Positions 15,592-24,661 of a stretch of DNA of 64,000 bases are shown here, in pieces. Each line of letters opens with the position of its first letter. Position 1 is the first letter of the stretch. The position numbers were made by a program, and so were the translations under genes. The notes below the pieces were generated by a model, which did not search any database, was not told the origin of the DNA, and saw only the letters and a list, made by a program, of their open reading frames with translations. This DNA is from Clostridium hydrogeniformans DSM 21757 (GTDB lineage: Bacteria > Bacillota > Clostridia > Clostridiales > Clostridiaceae), in assembly GCF_000686705.1 (NCBI RefSeq), contig NZ_KK366004.1, forward strand, positions 304,084 to 368,083, given 5' to 3'.

Positions 15592-17613
15592 TTATACTTT
15601 CATTTCACTATATTGAAGTTTGTATAGATTATAGTATAATTTTTGTTTGGCTAAAAGTTCTTCATGAGTTCCCATTTCTCTTATTTTTCCTTTATGAAGA
15701 ACAATTATTTTATCAGAGTTTTTTATAGTAGACAATCTATGGGCTACTAAAATAGTTGTTCTCTTTTCTGTAATCTTATAGAGTGCATCCTGTATTAGGC
15801 TTTCTGTTTCTGTATCGATATTAGAGGTGGCTTCATCAAGGACTAAAATTGGAGGATTAAAGGCTATGGATCTAGCAAAGGCTATAAGTTGTCTTTCTCC
15901 TTGAGAGAAGGTAGTTCCCCTTTCATTTACAGGATCATTATATTTTTTAGGTAGTTTTTCTATAAATTGATTTGCATTTACATATTTACAGGCTTCTATA
16001 ACTTTCTCATCAGATATATCAGTGTTATTAAGTCTTACGTTGCTTTTTATATCCCCAGTAAAAAGAAAAACATCCTGAAGAACTGTAGCTATATTACGTC
16101 TTAAATCTTCTTTCTTCATATGTTTTATATTGATTCCATCAATAAGAATCTCTCCCTTTTGGATATCATAAAGCCTTGTAATAAGACTTATGATAGAGGT
16201 TTTACCTGCCCCAGTGGCTCCAACAAAGGCTACTTTTTCACCAGGTTTTATTGAGAAGCTAACATCCTTTAGAATCCAATCCTCATCATTATATGCAAAC
16301 CATACATTTTTAAATTCAATTTCACCTATAAGCCTTGTTACTTTCTTAGGATCATCTATATTTTTTATTATAGAATCATTATCTAAAATAGTGAATATTT
16401 TTTCAGAGGATGCCATGGCAGATTGAAGAATATCATATTTTTCAGTTATATCAAATATAGGCTGGAAAAACATAGTAACATAGTTTATAAATGCAAAAAG
16501 CACACCGAATTCTATAGAGCTATCTAAGACCCTAAAGCCACCAAACCATATAAGTAGAGCCATAGTTAAAGAGGATAAGAGTTCTATAGCAGGTCTAAAA
16601 ATAGCAAAGATTACAGTTTGCTCAAGGCTGGCCTTCTTATAAGAAGTATTTATCTCATCAAACTCCTTAAACTTTTTATCTTCTTTATTATATATCTGAA
16701 CAACCTTAACACCAGAAATGTTTTCAGAGAGGAAGGAGTTTATTCTAGATAACCTAGATCTAACCTTTCTATAAGCATCCCTATCATATTTTTTAAATAA
16801 TAAAGCTACTATAAAGATAATTGGAAGGGTGCTTATGGATATTAAGGCTAAGTTTTTATTTAAAATAAACATGGCAATAACTATACCGCCTAACATAAAT
16901 ATATCTTTAATAAGGTATATTAGTACTCCAGTATACATTTCATTTAGAGTTTGAACATCATTTGTTATTCTGGTAACTAATCTACCAACAGGAGTTTTAT
17001 CAAAGAAAGAAAGATTAAGGCTCTCTAAGTGGACAAATAGTTTTTGACGTATATTATAAATTATCTTTTGACCTGTAAATTGTAGTATATACATTTGGAA
17101 ATAGTTAATTACAAAACCTAAACAATAGGTTAAAAGTAATATAATAACTATATACTTAAGAGAAGTTATATCATTATTTCTTAGAGATTTAATTTCATTT
17201 TTTGAAAGCTTTTTATATATTTTATTATTATTTAAGGAAACTTCCTTAGAATAATCTACCTTGCCATATACAAGATAAACTTCCTTATCATAATATATAA
17301 GAGAATATACCTTATCTATATTGTAGTTTTCCTTAAGTTCCTTGCTAGATATAAAGAATTTATCTCCTATAAGGGTTGAATTTTTTATATCATTGCTGAC
17401 TTCTATATAAGACTGTTTAAAACCATTTAAATCATCATCAATGGCACTTTTAATTATAGAAGGTCTAATTAAAAGGATTACAGTAGATATTAACATAAGA
17501 ATCATTACAATGAACAAATTCAACTTAAAAGGTTTTGCAAAGGTAAGAAGTCTTTTCATAAGATTTGAATCATAATCTTTAGTAAGTAACTCATCATCAT
17601 TGAAGTTATCCAT
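15592..17613 (-). CDS. heterodimeric ABC multidrug exporter, BmrD-like subunit
   Basis: 673 residues, the same length as Bacillus subtilis BmrD (YheH). An ABC type-1 transmembrane domain with six helices carries a ~90-residue extracytoplasmic insertion after the first helix. The nucleotide-binding domain follows: Walker A GATGAGKT, signature FSQGERQ, Walker B ILVLDEATSNID with the catalytic Glu intact, and H-loop VAHRLST. Together with the next gene it should form a heterodimer with one active ATPase site. It is the second gene of the pair, starting 3 nt after the partner's stop. Confidence 0.85.
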   Translation of the reverse strand: MDNFNDDELLTKDYDSNLMKRLLTFAKPFKLNLFIVMILMLISTVILLIRPSIIKSAIDDDLNGFKQSYIEVSNDIKNSTLIGDKFFISSKELKENYNIDKVYSLIYYDKEVYLVYGKVDYSKEVSLNNNKIYKKLSKNEIKSLRNNDITSLKYIVIILLLTYCLGFVINYFQMYILQFTGQKIIYNIRQKLFVHLESLNLSFFDKTPVGRLVTRITNDVQTLNEMYTGVLIYLIKDIFMLGGIVIAMFILNKNLALISISTLPIIFIVALLFKKYDRDAYRKVRSRLSRINSFLSENISGVKVVQIYNKEDKKFKEFDEINTSYKKASLEQTVIFAIFRPAIELLSSLTMALLIWFGGFRVLDSSIEFGVLFAFINYVTMFFQPIFDITEKYDILQSAMASSEKIFTILDNDSIIKNIDDPKKVTRLIGEIEFKNVWFAYNDEDWILKDVSFSIKPGEKVAFVGATGAGKTSIISLITRLYDIQKGEILIDGINIKHMKKEDLRRNIATVLQDVFLFTGDIKSNVRLNNTDISDEKVIEACKYVNANQFIEKLPKKYNDPVNERGTTFSQGERQLIAFARSIAFNPPILVLDEATSNIDTETESLIQDALYKITEKRTTILVAHRLSTIKNSDKIIVLHKGKIREMGTHEELLAKQKLYYNLYKLQYSEMKV

Positions 17614-17616
17614 ATC

Positions 17617-19362
17617 TTAGACCTCCTCATCTATTTTTTCTTCTAGTAATTGTTTATTATAAATTTCACTATATAAACCTTGATTATTTATAAGAGTTTC
17701 ATGGGTTCCCTCTTCAACTATCCTTCCCTCATCTAAGACTAAGATGTTATGGCTATTTTTTATAGCAGATATTCTATGAGATATTATTATTGAAGTTCTG
17801 TCCTTCATAATAGATTTAAGATTTTCTAAAATCTTAGTTTCAGTTTTAGCATCAACAGCAGAAAGGCAGTCATCTAATATTAAGATTTCAGGGTTTTTAA
17901 TTAATGCTCTAGCTATAGAAACCCTTTGCTTTTGCCCACCAGATAATGTAACACCACGCTCTCCAACCATTGTATCAAAGCCTTTAGGGAAATCTATAAT
18001 ATTATTATAAACATCAGCATCCTTAGCTGCCTTTATAATACTCTCCATATCCAAGGTATCATTAGCTAAGTTTATATTTTCAGAGATATTATAGGAGAAT
18101 AAGAAAGGATCAGAAGCCATGCCTATATTTCTTCTTAAAGTGGATAATGGGATTTTATTTATATCTTCATCATTTATAAAGATTTTTCCGTCATCTATGT
18201 TATAAAGTCTAACTAACAAATTAACTAAGGTGCTTTTTCCACTACCAGTCCTTCCAATTATACCTAAGGTCTCACCTTTTTTAATATTCATGTTAATATT
18301 CTTTAATGAGGGAATATTAGCTCCTGGGTAAGTAAAGGTTAAGTCCTTTATAGCTAAGTCTCCATTAATACTTTTTATTTGGTGAACATCATTTGAATCA
18401 TAGATTTCAGGATTTACTTTAAGAATATTTTCTATTCTTTCAAGGGAAGCAAAACCTCTTTGGATAACATTTATTACAAATCCTATAGCCATCATAGGCC
18501 AAATAAGTTGTCCTATGTACATATTAAAGGCAACAAAATCTCCAAGAGAAATATCTCCATATATTACATATAATCCACCTATACCTATAAAAATAACAAA
18601 GCTTAAGGAGGCTATAAACTCTACTAAAGGTTGCATTATAACCTGTATTTTTGAGTATTCCATATTTTTTTCAAAGTTATTAAGATTTTCTTTAGTAAAC
18701 TTTTCAAATTCTTTTTCTTCCTGAACAAAAGATTTAATGACTCTTATACCAGAAAAATTTTCTTGTACTAATTCAGTAAGGGTAGAAAAAGATTTTTGTA
18801 CTACCATAAATTTTTTGTGAATTAATTTTCCGAATTTTGTGGCAGTAAGGGAAATAAAAGGTAAGGGAAGTAAGGATAACAATGTTAGCTTTACATCTAT
18901 AGAAAGCATTGTAATTATAGTTATTGAAGACAAAAAAAGAGCATCAATTATCATAACCATACCGAAGCCTAAAGACATTATTACAGAGTTTAAATCGTTA
19001 GTTGCTAAAGCCATTAAGTCTCCAGTTTTATTTTCATTGTAAAAGTTCACGGAAAGTTTTTGAAGATGAGAAAAGTATTTATTTCTCATTTCATATTCAA
19101 TATGCTTTGCTGTGCCAACAATAAGTACTCTCCAAACAAAACGTCCAACAGCTACTATTATGGCTGTTCCAATAAATAATAGGATATATTTTAATATATA
19201 ACTTTGAGATGCTTTACCGTTTGAAAGACTGTCAGCTAATACACCTAATATTTTAGGTGGTACTAATTGCATAAAATCTATGAACATTAGCATTAGTACA
19301 CCTAGAATATATTTTTTCTTAAATAATAATGTGTACTTAAACAGAGCTTTTAATTTTTTCAA
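17617..19362 (-). CDS. heterodimeric ABC multidrug exporter, BmrC-like subunit
   Basis: 581 residues, close to BmrC (YheI, 585). Six transmembrane helices are followed by a nucleotide-binding domain with Walker A GRTGSGKS, signature LSGGQKQR and Walker B ILILDDCLSAVD. The residue after the Walker B Asp is Asp instead of Glu, the replacement known for the degenerate site of BmrC. This supports a BmrCD-type heterodimer with its partner rather than two homodimers. First gene of a two-gene minus-strand operon; substrates cannot be read from sequence. Confidence 0.85.
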   Translation of the reverse strand: MKKLKALFKYTLLFKKKYILGVLMLMFIDFMQLVPPKILGVLADSLSNGKASQSYILKYILLFIGTAIIVAVGRFVWRVLIVGTAKHIEYEMRNKYFSHLQKLSVNFYNENKTGDLMALATNDLNSVIMSLGFGMVMIIDALFLSSITIITMLSIDVKLTLLSLLPLPFISLTATKFGKLIHKKFMVVQKSFSTLTELVQENFSGIRVIKSFVQEEKEFEKFTKENLNNFEKNMEYSKIQVIMQPLVEFIASLSFVIFIGIGGLYVIYGDISLGDFVAFNMYIGQLIWPMMAIGFVINVIQRGFASLERIENILKVNPEIYDSNDVHQIKSINGDLAIKDLTFTYPGANIPSLKNINMNIKKGETLGIIGRTGSGKSTLVNLLVRLYNIDDGKIFINDEDINKIPLSTLRRNIGMASDPFLFSYNISENINLANDTLDMESIIKAAKDADVYNNIIDFPKGFDTMVGERGVTLSGGQKQRVSIARALIKNPEILILDDCLSAVDAKTETKILENLKSIMKDRTSIIISHRISAIKNSHNILVLDEGRIVEEGTHETLINNQGLYSEIYNKQLLEEKIDEEV

Positions 19363-19641
19363 TTTGTATATTCCCCCTCTCTTCTTAAAATATTATAACA
19401 TTTTATACAAATAATAGAAATATGTTTAAAAGTTTCTTGAGTAAAAAGTTTTAATTTATATAAATGTAGTAAATACTATAAGAAGTGAAAATGTTAAGAT
19501 TCTGAAAAAAATTAAAATTAATAAAATATCGCCTAAAATCATTTTTTGTGGTATACTGTTTAAGGATTTTACGAAGTTTAACTTAAGGTTAAAATGGGGA
19601 TAAAAAACTTAATAAAGAAATAGTTTCTTTAGGAGGATATT

Positions 19642-21033
19642 ATGGGAAATTATATATTCACGTTAACAGCGGTGTTTCAGATTTCTGTCTTTTTATTAAC
19701 TTCCTATTATTTAATACTATCCTTATTTGGATTGCATAGGAAAAAAGAAAAGAGGAAGCATGAAGCTAAAAATTCTTTTGCCCTTATTGTTGCGGCACAT
19801 AATGAAGAGGTTGTTATTGGTAAGATAGTTGAAAGTCTTATTGATTTAGATTATCCAAAACATCTATATGATATATTTGTTATAGCTGATAATTGTACTG
19901 ATAAAACAGCAAACATAGCAAGAGAACATGGCGCTAAAGTTTTTGAAAGAGTAAACAAGGATAAAAGAGGAAAAGGTTATGCCCTTGAATGGATGTTTGC
20001 TAAGATATTTAAGATGAATAAAAAGTATGATGCAGTAGCAGTATTTGATGCTGATAATCTTGTATCTAAGAACTTTCTTAATGAAATGAATAATCATATG
20101 TGTGAAGGATACAATGTGGTTCAAGGGTATTTAGATAGTAAAAATCCAAATGATTCATGGATAACTCAGGCATATTCAATATCCTTTTGGGCATCTAATA
20201 GATTATTCCAGTTAGCTAGAAAGAACCTAGGACTATCTAATCAAATAGGTGGAACTGGATTTGTTATAAATACTAAGGTATTAAAGAAACTAGGATGGGG
20301 AGCTACTTGCCTTACAGAAGACTTAGAATTTACATGTAAGTTAGTCATGAATGGAGAAAAGGTAGGTTGGGCTCATGATGCTATAGTGTATGATGAGAAA
20401 CCTTTAAAATTAAAAGAATCCTGGAAGCAAAGAAAAAGATGGATGCAGGGATTCTCAGATGTTGCCTCTAGATTCTTTTTAAAACTTATTAAAAAGGGAA
20501 TAAAGGAAAGAAACATAGTAGCTTTTGACTGCGCCTTATATGTAATACAACCTTTTGTAGTTTTATTACTAGGAGTATCATTACTACTAACTATGGCACA
20601 GAACTTTACAGAGAGTGGACTTAACATATTTGCAATTAACTATCTATTCCCAATTTATATTTGGAAGGGATTTTCTATATTCCAATTTCTTTTAACACCA
20701 TTTGTAATGGTTGTTGAAGGCAAATTATCAAGAAAACTTTTTACACTACTTGCTTTATATTCAGGAAATGTATTTGTTATGAGTCATATAGTAGGTGATA
20801 ATCCAGACCTTATAGTTGCAGTGGCAGCTCAAGGAGTATTTATGGCATTTTTCTTAGGAGTAACATATGTAGCTCTTGGGAAGCTTGCTTTTAAACAATT
20901 TATGTGGTACTTATTATATGGAATCTATACTTTAACTTGGATACCTATAACAATACAAGGTATAATAGATAAGGATAAAAAGGAATGGAGCCATACAAAG
21001 CACGTAAGGCAAATAGGAATATATGATGTATAA
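19642..21033 (+). CDS. membrane glycosyltransferase, family 2 (BcsA/NodC-like)
   Basis: 463 residues. An N-terminal helix (residues ~8-30) precedes a GT2 domain with AAHNEE, VIADNCTDKT, the D-x-D type VFDADN, a TEDLEF motif and QRKRWMQG, the Q-x-x-R-W signature of processive enzymes. Four or so C-terminal helices anchor it. Such proteins build and often export a polysaccharide from a UDP sugar; the polymer is unknown and no partner gene adjoins. AGGAGG lies 6 nt before the ATG, and a small A/T hairpin (19614-19630) abuts it. Confidence 0.85.
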   Translation: MGNYIFTLTAVFQISVFLLTSYYLILSLFGLHRKKEKRKHEAKNSFALIVAAHNEEVVIGKIVESLIDLDYPKHLYDIFVIADNCTDKTANIAREHGAKVFERVNKDKRGKGYALEWMFAKIFKMNKKYDAVAVFDADNLVSKNFLNEMNNHMCEGYNVVQGYLDSKNPNDSWITQAYSISFWASNRLFQLARKNLGLSNQIGGTGFVINTKVLKKLGWGATCLTEDLEFTCKLVMNGEKVGWAHDAIVYDEKPLKLKESWKQRKRWMQGFSDVASRFFLKLIKKGIKERNIVAFDCALYVIQPFVVLLLGVSLLLTMAQNFTESGLNIFAINYLFPIYIWKGFSIFQFLLTPFVMVVEGKLSRKLFTLLALYSGNVFVMSHIVGDNPDLIVAVAAQGVFMAFFLGVTYVALGKLAFKQFMWYLLYGIYTLTWIPITIQGIIDKDKKEWSHTKHVRQIGIYDV

Positions 21034-21059
21034 CCAGTGATTTCACTGGTTATTTTTTT
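21032..21059 (+). terminator. intrinsic terminator
   Basis: AACCAGTGA and TCACTGGTT form a tight hairpin overlapping the glycosyltransferase stop codon, followed by seven T. Confidence 0.85.
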
Positions 21060-21142
21060 AATCCTATGGGTAGTTTTAGGAATTAAGTAAAAATACATAA
21101 TAAAACATAAAATATAATATAAAAAATAAGAACGTAAGTTTG

Positions 21143-21222
21143 ACAACATAATAGTATCACATTATACTATTATGTTGTAATGTAAGGTTTAGAAGGATTA
21201 TTTTATATAATGAAATAATCCT
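21143..21222. other. two tandem hairpins upstream of mnmH
   Basis: ACAACATAATAGTA (21143-21156) pairs perfectly with 21165-21178 (14 bp). Soon after, AGGATTATTT (21194-21203) pairs with 21213-21222 (10 bp). Neither is followed by a clean T run, so they are not plain terminators. They could be operators or a structured leader of mnmH. Confidence 0.4.
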
Positions 21223-21317
21223 AGAATATTAGGGATAAAAATTTAAATTAATATAAAATAGTTTACCAAAGAGTAGTTAACTATATATGAAAATAAACAA
21301 AAGGTTTGGTGCAAGTT

Positions 21318-22373
21318 ATGTTTAAACTAATTGAATATAAGGACTTAGAGAAAACTTTAAAAGATTATGCGTTAATAGATGTTAGAAGTGAAAAAGAGTT
21401 TAATGAAAATACAATTCCAGGAGCAATAAATATCCCTCTTTTTACAGATGAAGAGAGAGAGAAGATAGGAACAGTATATATAAATGAAAGTATAGAAAAA
21501 GCAAAGAAAATGGGTATAGAAGCAGTTTCGAAAAAATTACCTCATATATATGAAAGAATTACAGAGATTTATAAAGATCACAAGAATTTAGTGTTTTTCT
21601 GTGCAAGAGGGGGAATGAGAAGTGCAAGCATTACTTCTCTTATGAATGCCTTAAGTATAAGTTCTTACAGAATAAAAGGAGGATACAAGGGCTATAGAGA
21701 ATTTATAAATAAAGAACTTCCAAAAATTCACGAAGAGGTTAAGTATATTGTAGTTCATGGAACCACAGGATGTGGAAAAACTGAAATCCTAAATAAGATA
21801 AAAGAAGAAGGATATGATGTGGTGGACCTTGAGTATGCAGCTAATCATAGAGGATCTCTTCTTGGAAGTGTAGGATTAGGAAGATGTAGAAGTCAAAAAA
21901 TGTTTGAATCTATTGTATATGAACAGCTTAAAAATAGAAAAACAAATTATGTTTTTATTGAGGGAGAAAGCAAAAGAATAGGTAATATAATTATTCCATC
22001 CTATATTTTTGATACTATGACTGAGGGATATCATATTTATGTAGAAGGAAATATGGAAAATAGGGCTAAGCTTTTAGTTAAAGAGTATACAAAAGGGGAG
22101 AATGCCAAGGAAGAAATACTCTCCTCCTTAAATAGAATGGAAAAGTATATGGGGAAAAAGAAAAGAGAGGCTTATAGTGAACTAGTTAATGAAGAAAAAT
22201 ACTATGAAGTATGTATAGAGCTTATGAAAAATTATTATGATCCTATGTATTTAAATTCTATGAAAAAACATGATTTTAATAACAGTATATATATAGAGGA
22301 TGTAGAAGATGGGATACATAAATTAATTCATTGGTATAAAGATAATATTATAAATAAGCATGATGAATTATAG
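21318..22373 (+). CDS. mnmH: tRNA 2-selenouridine synthase
   Basis: 351 residues. An N-terminal rhodanese domain has a Cys loop (FFCARGGMRS, preceded by LIDVRSEKEF). It is fused to a P-loop domain (HGTTGCGKTE near residue 148, later NHRGSLLG and FIEGESKRIG). This fusion is specific to MnmH/SelU (YbbB), which exchanges sulfur for selenium at the wobble uridine of Lys, Glu and Gln tRNAs using selenophosphate. Start: ATG at 21318 with GGTG 6 nt upstream; in-frame TTG and GTG codons at 21306 and 21309 are too near the AAAGG for good initiation. No selD is in the window. Confidence 0.9.
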   Translation: MFKLIEYKDLEKTLKDYALIDVRSEKEFNENTIPGAINIPLFTDEEREKIGTVYINESIEKAKKMGIEAVSKKLPHIYERITEIYKDHKNLVFFCARGGMRSASITSLMNALSISSYRIKGGYKGYREFINKELPKIHEEVKYIVVHGTTGCGKTEILNKIKEEGYDVVDLEYAANHRGSLLGSVGLGRCRSQKMFESIVYEQLKNRKTNYVFIEGESKRIGNIIIPSYIFDTMTEGYHIYVEGNMENRAKLLVKEYTKGENAKEEILSSLNRMEKYMGKKKREAYSELVNEEKYYEVCIELMKNYYDPMYLNSMKKHDFNNSIYIEDVEDGIHKLIHWYKDNIINKHDEL

Positions 22374-22629
22374 GGTGTAAATATAAATTATTAACCTATT
22401 CATTAAAAGGATATTTGATTTATACTGCTTTAGGTAGTGTATAAATTAACTTAAAGCAAGAAAAGTTAAGAATTAAGGTAGAATCTCTATATTTCCTTTT
22501 TACTTATAAACAAAGAAATGCTTAAAATTAACAATAGAAGTTACCATATATAAGAGTTAAGTTTACGTAAAGTTATTAAAATATAAAGTTATGGGATAAA
22601 TATATTTAGAGTAAGATTGGAGGATTAAT

Positions 22630-24582
22630 ATGGTAGACAAGAATGTACAATCTTATGATGTAACAGATCTTACTTCCTTAGAAAAATTAGAGCCAGTTAG
22701 AATTAGACCAGGAATGTATATAGGATCTACTGGTAGTAAGGGATTACATCATTGCATATGGGAGATATTAGACAATGCCATAGATGAAATATCTAATGGA
22801 TATGGAGATAAAGCCACAATTATACTAAATGATGATAAAAGTGTAACTATTATGGATAATGGTAGAGGAATTCCTACGGGACTCCATCCTATAAAGAAAA
22901 AATCAGGAGTTGAGATGGTATTTACAGAACTCCATACAGGAGGAAAGTTTAATAATAAAAATTATAAAACTTCTGGTGGACTTCATGGCGTTGGAGCAGC
23001 TGTTGTTAATGCACTATCAAAATGGTTAGAGGTTGAAGTTTATCAAAATGGAAATATATACAGACAGACCTTTGAATATGCCTATGACAAAGAACTTAAA
23101 AGAGATATGCCGGGAACTCCTACAAGTAAACTAGAGATAATAGGAAAGACTAAAGAAACTGGAAGTAAGATAAGTTTTATGGCAGATAAAGATGTGTTTT
23201 CTACCATAGATTTTAAATTTGATGTTATTGATGAAAGACTTCAAGAACTTGCTTTTCAAAATAAAGGTATAAGGCTTGAACTTATAGATAGAAGAAAAGA
23301 AGAAGCGGTTAAAAAAGAGTATTTTTCTGAAAGAGGGCTTTTAGATTTTATAGAATATTTAAATGAAAGTAAGTCTCCTCTTCATAGTAATCCAATAATT
23401 TTTGAAGGAGAAAAGGTTATAGGGGAATTATCTATGTATGGAGAGGTCTGTATTCAGTTTACAGATTCAACTACAGAGTATATAGCAAGCTATGTTAATA
23501 ATATACCAACTACAGAGGCTGGAACCCATGAAACGGGATTTAAGACTGGTATGACTAGAGCATTTAAAGAATGGGCAAAAAAGCTTAATCTTATAAAGGA
23601 AAAGGAAAAAGAATTTGAAGGTGATGACCTTAGAGAAGGTATTACTTCTATTGTAAGGATAAAGATATCTAATCCCATGTTTGAAGGGCAAACAAAAACA
23701 AAGCTAGGTAATAATGAAGCTTATACAATGATGAATGAGATTACCTATACTAAGCTTTGCGAGTGGATAGAGGATAATAAGGAGACAGCAACACTTATTA
23801 TAAATAATGCTCAAGATGCGGCTGCAAGAAGAGAAAAAATAAAGAAAATAAACGAAGCAGAAAAGAAGAAGATAGGTAAAGGAACGGCACCTTTAGCAGG
23901 AAAAATAGCGGTTTGTACATTAAAGGATAAAAACGTAAATGAATTTATTGTAGTTGAGGGAGACTCAGCGGGAGGTTCTGCAAAGCAGGCAAGAGATAGA
24001 AGATTTCAAAGTATAATGCCTTCAAAGGGTAAAATCATGAATACAGAGAAACAAAAACTTGAGAATGTACTAGCGTCTGAAGAGTTAAAGATTTTTAATA
24101 CTGCTATTGGTACTGGAACTCTTGATAATTATAAGGAAGAAGATTTAAAGTATGATAAAATAATTATTATGTCAGATGCTGATGTAGATGGATATCATAT
24201 AAGAACTTTATGGATTACATATATTTATAGGTATATGAGACCTTTAATAAATAATGGTCATTTATATATAGCTATGCCTCCTTTATATAAGGTTTATAAA
24301 AAGGATAAAGGGGGACGTGAAAATATAGTATATGCTTACAGTAATGAAGAGTTAGAAGATGCAAAGAAGAAAATCGGAAAGGGATTTATAATCCAAAGAT
24401 ATAAAGGTCTTGGGGAGATGAATCCAGATCAGCTTTGGGAGACTACCCTAAATCCTGAAACAAGAACTCTTCATAAAGTTACTATAGAGGATGTTTCAAA
24501 GGCAGAAAAGATGGTATCTCTTCTTATGGGGGATATTGTGGAACCAAGAAAAAATTACATGTATAAGTATGGTGAGTTTTAG
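22630..24582 (+). CDS. parE: DNA topoisomerase IV subunit B
   Basis: 650 residues. The GHKL ATPase motifs are intact (EILDNAIDE, DNGRGIP, GGLHGVGAAVVNALS), followed by the transducer domain and a TOPRIM domain with EGDSAGGSA and DADVDGYHI. Type II topoisomerase B subunit, which hydrolyses ATP to drive strand passage. It is assigned to topoisomerase IV instead of gyrase because it sits directly before a parC-type gene and far from dnaA/recF-type neighbours. AT-rich leader of about 250 nt; GGAGG lies 6 nt before the ATG. Confidence 0.88.
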   Translation: MVDKNVQSYDVTDLTSLEKLEPVRIRPGMYIGSTGSKGLHHCIWEILDNAIDEISNGYGDKATIILNDDKSVTIMDNGRGIPTGLHPIKKKSGVEMVFTELHTGGKFNNKNYKTSGGLHGVGAAVVNALSKWLEVEVYQNGNIYRQTFEYAYDKELKRDMPGTPTSKLEIIGKTKETGSKISFMADKDVFSTIDFKFDVIDERLQELAFQNKGIRLELIDRRKEEAVKKEYFSERGLLDFIEYLNESKSPLHSNPIIFEGEKVIGELSMYGEVCIQFTDSTTEYIASYVNNIPTTEAGTHETGFKTGMTRAFKEWAKKLNLIKEKEKEFEGDDLREGITSIVRIKISNPMFEGQTKTKLGNNEAYTMMNEITYTKLCEWIEDNKETATLIINNAQDAAARREKIKKINEAEKKKIGKGTAPLAGKIAVCTLKDKNVNEFIVVEGDSAGGSAKQARDRRFQSIMPSKGKIMNTEKQKLENVLASEELKIFNTAIGTGTLDNYKEEDLKYDKIIIMSDADVDGYHIRTLWITYIYRYMRPLINNGHLYIAMPPLYKVYKKDKGGRENIVYAYSNEELEDAKKKIGKGFIIQRYKGLGEMNPDQLWETTLNPETRTLHKVTIEDVSKAEKMVSLLMGDIVEPRKNYMYKYGEF

Positions 24583-24661
24583 GCTATAAGCTTAAAGCTC
24601 CTTATATGTTTTAGGGAACTTGAATAAATATCTAGTTTAACATAGAAATGGAGTAGATGTT

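Noticed and set aside
22428..22452. Hairpin TTTATAC...GTATAAA ahead of parE
   Set aside because: Only about 7 bp with mismatches inside; not distinguishable from chance in AT-rich DNA.
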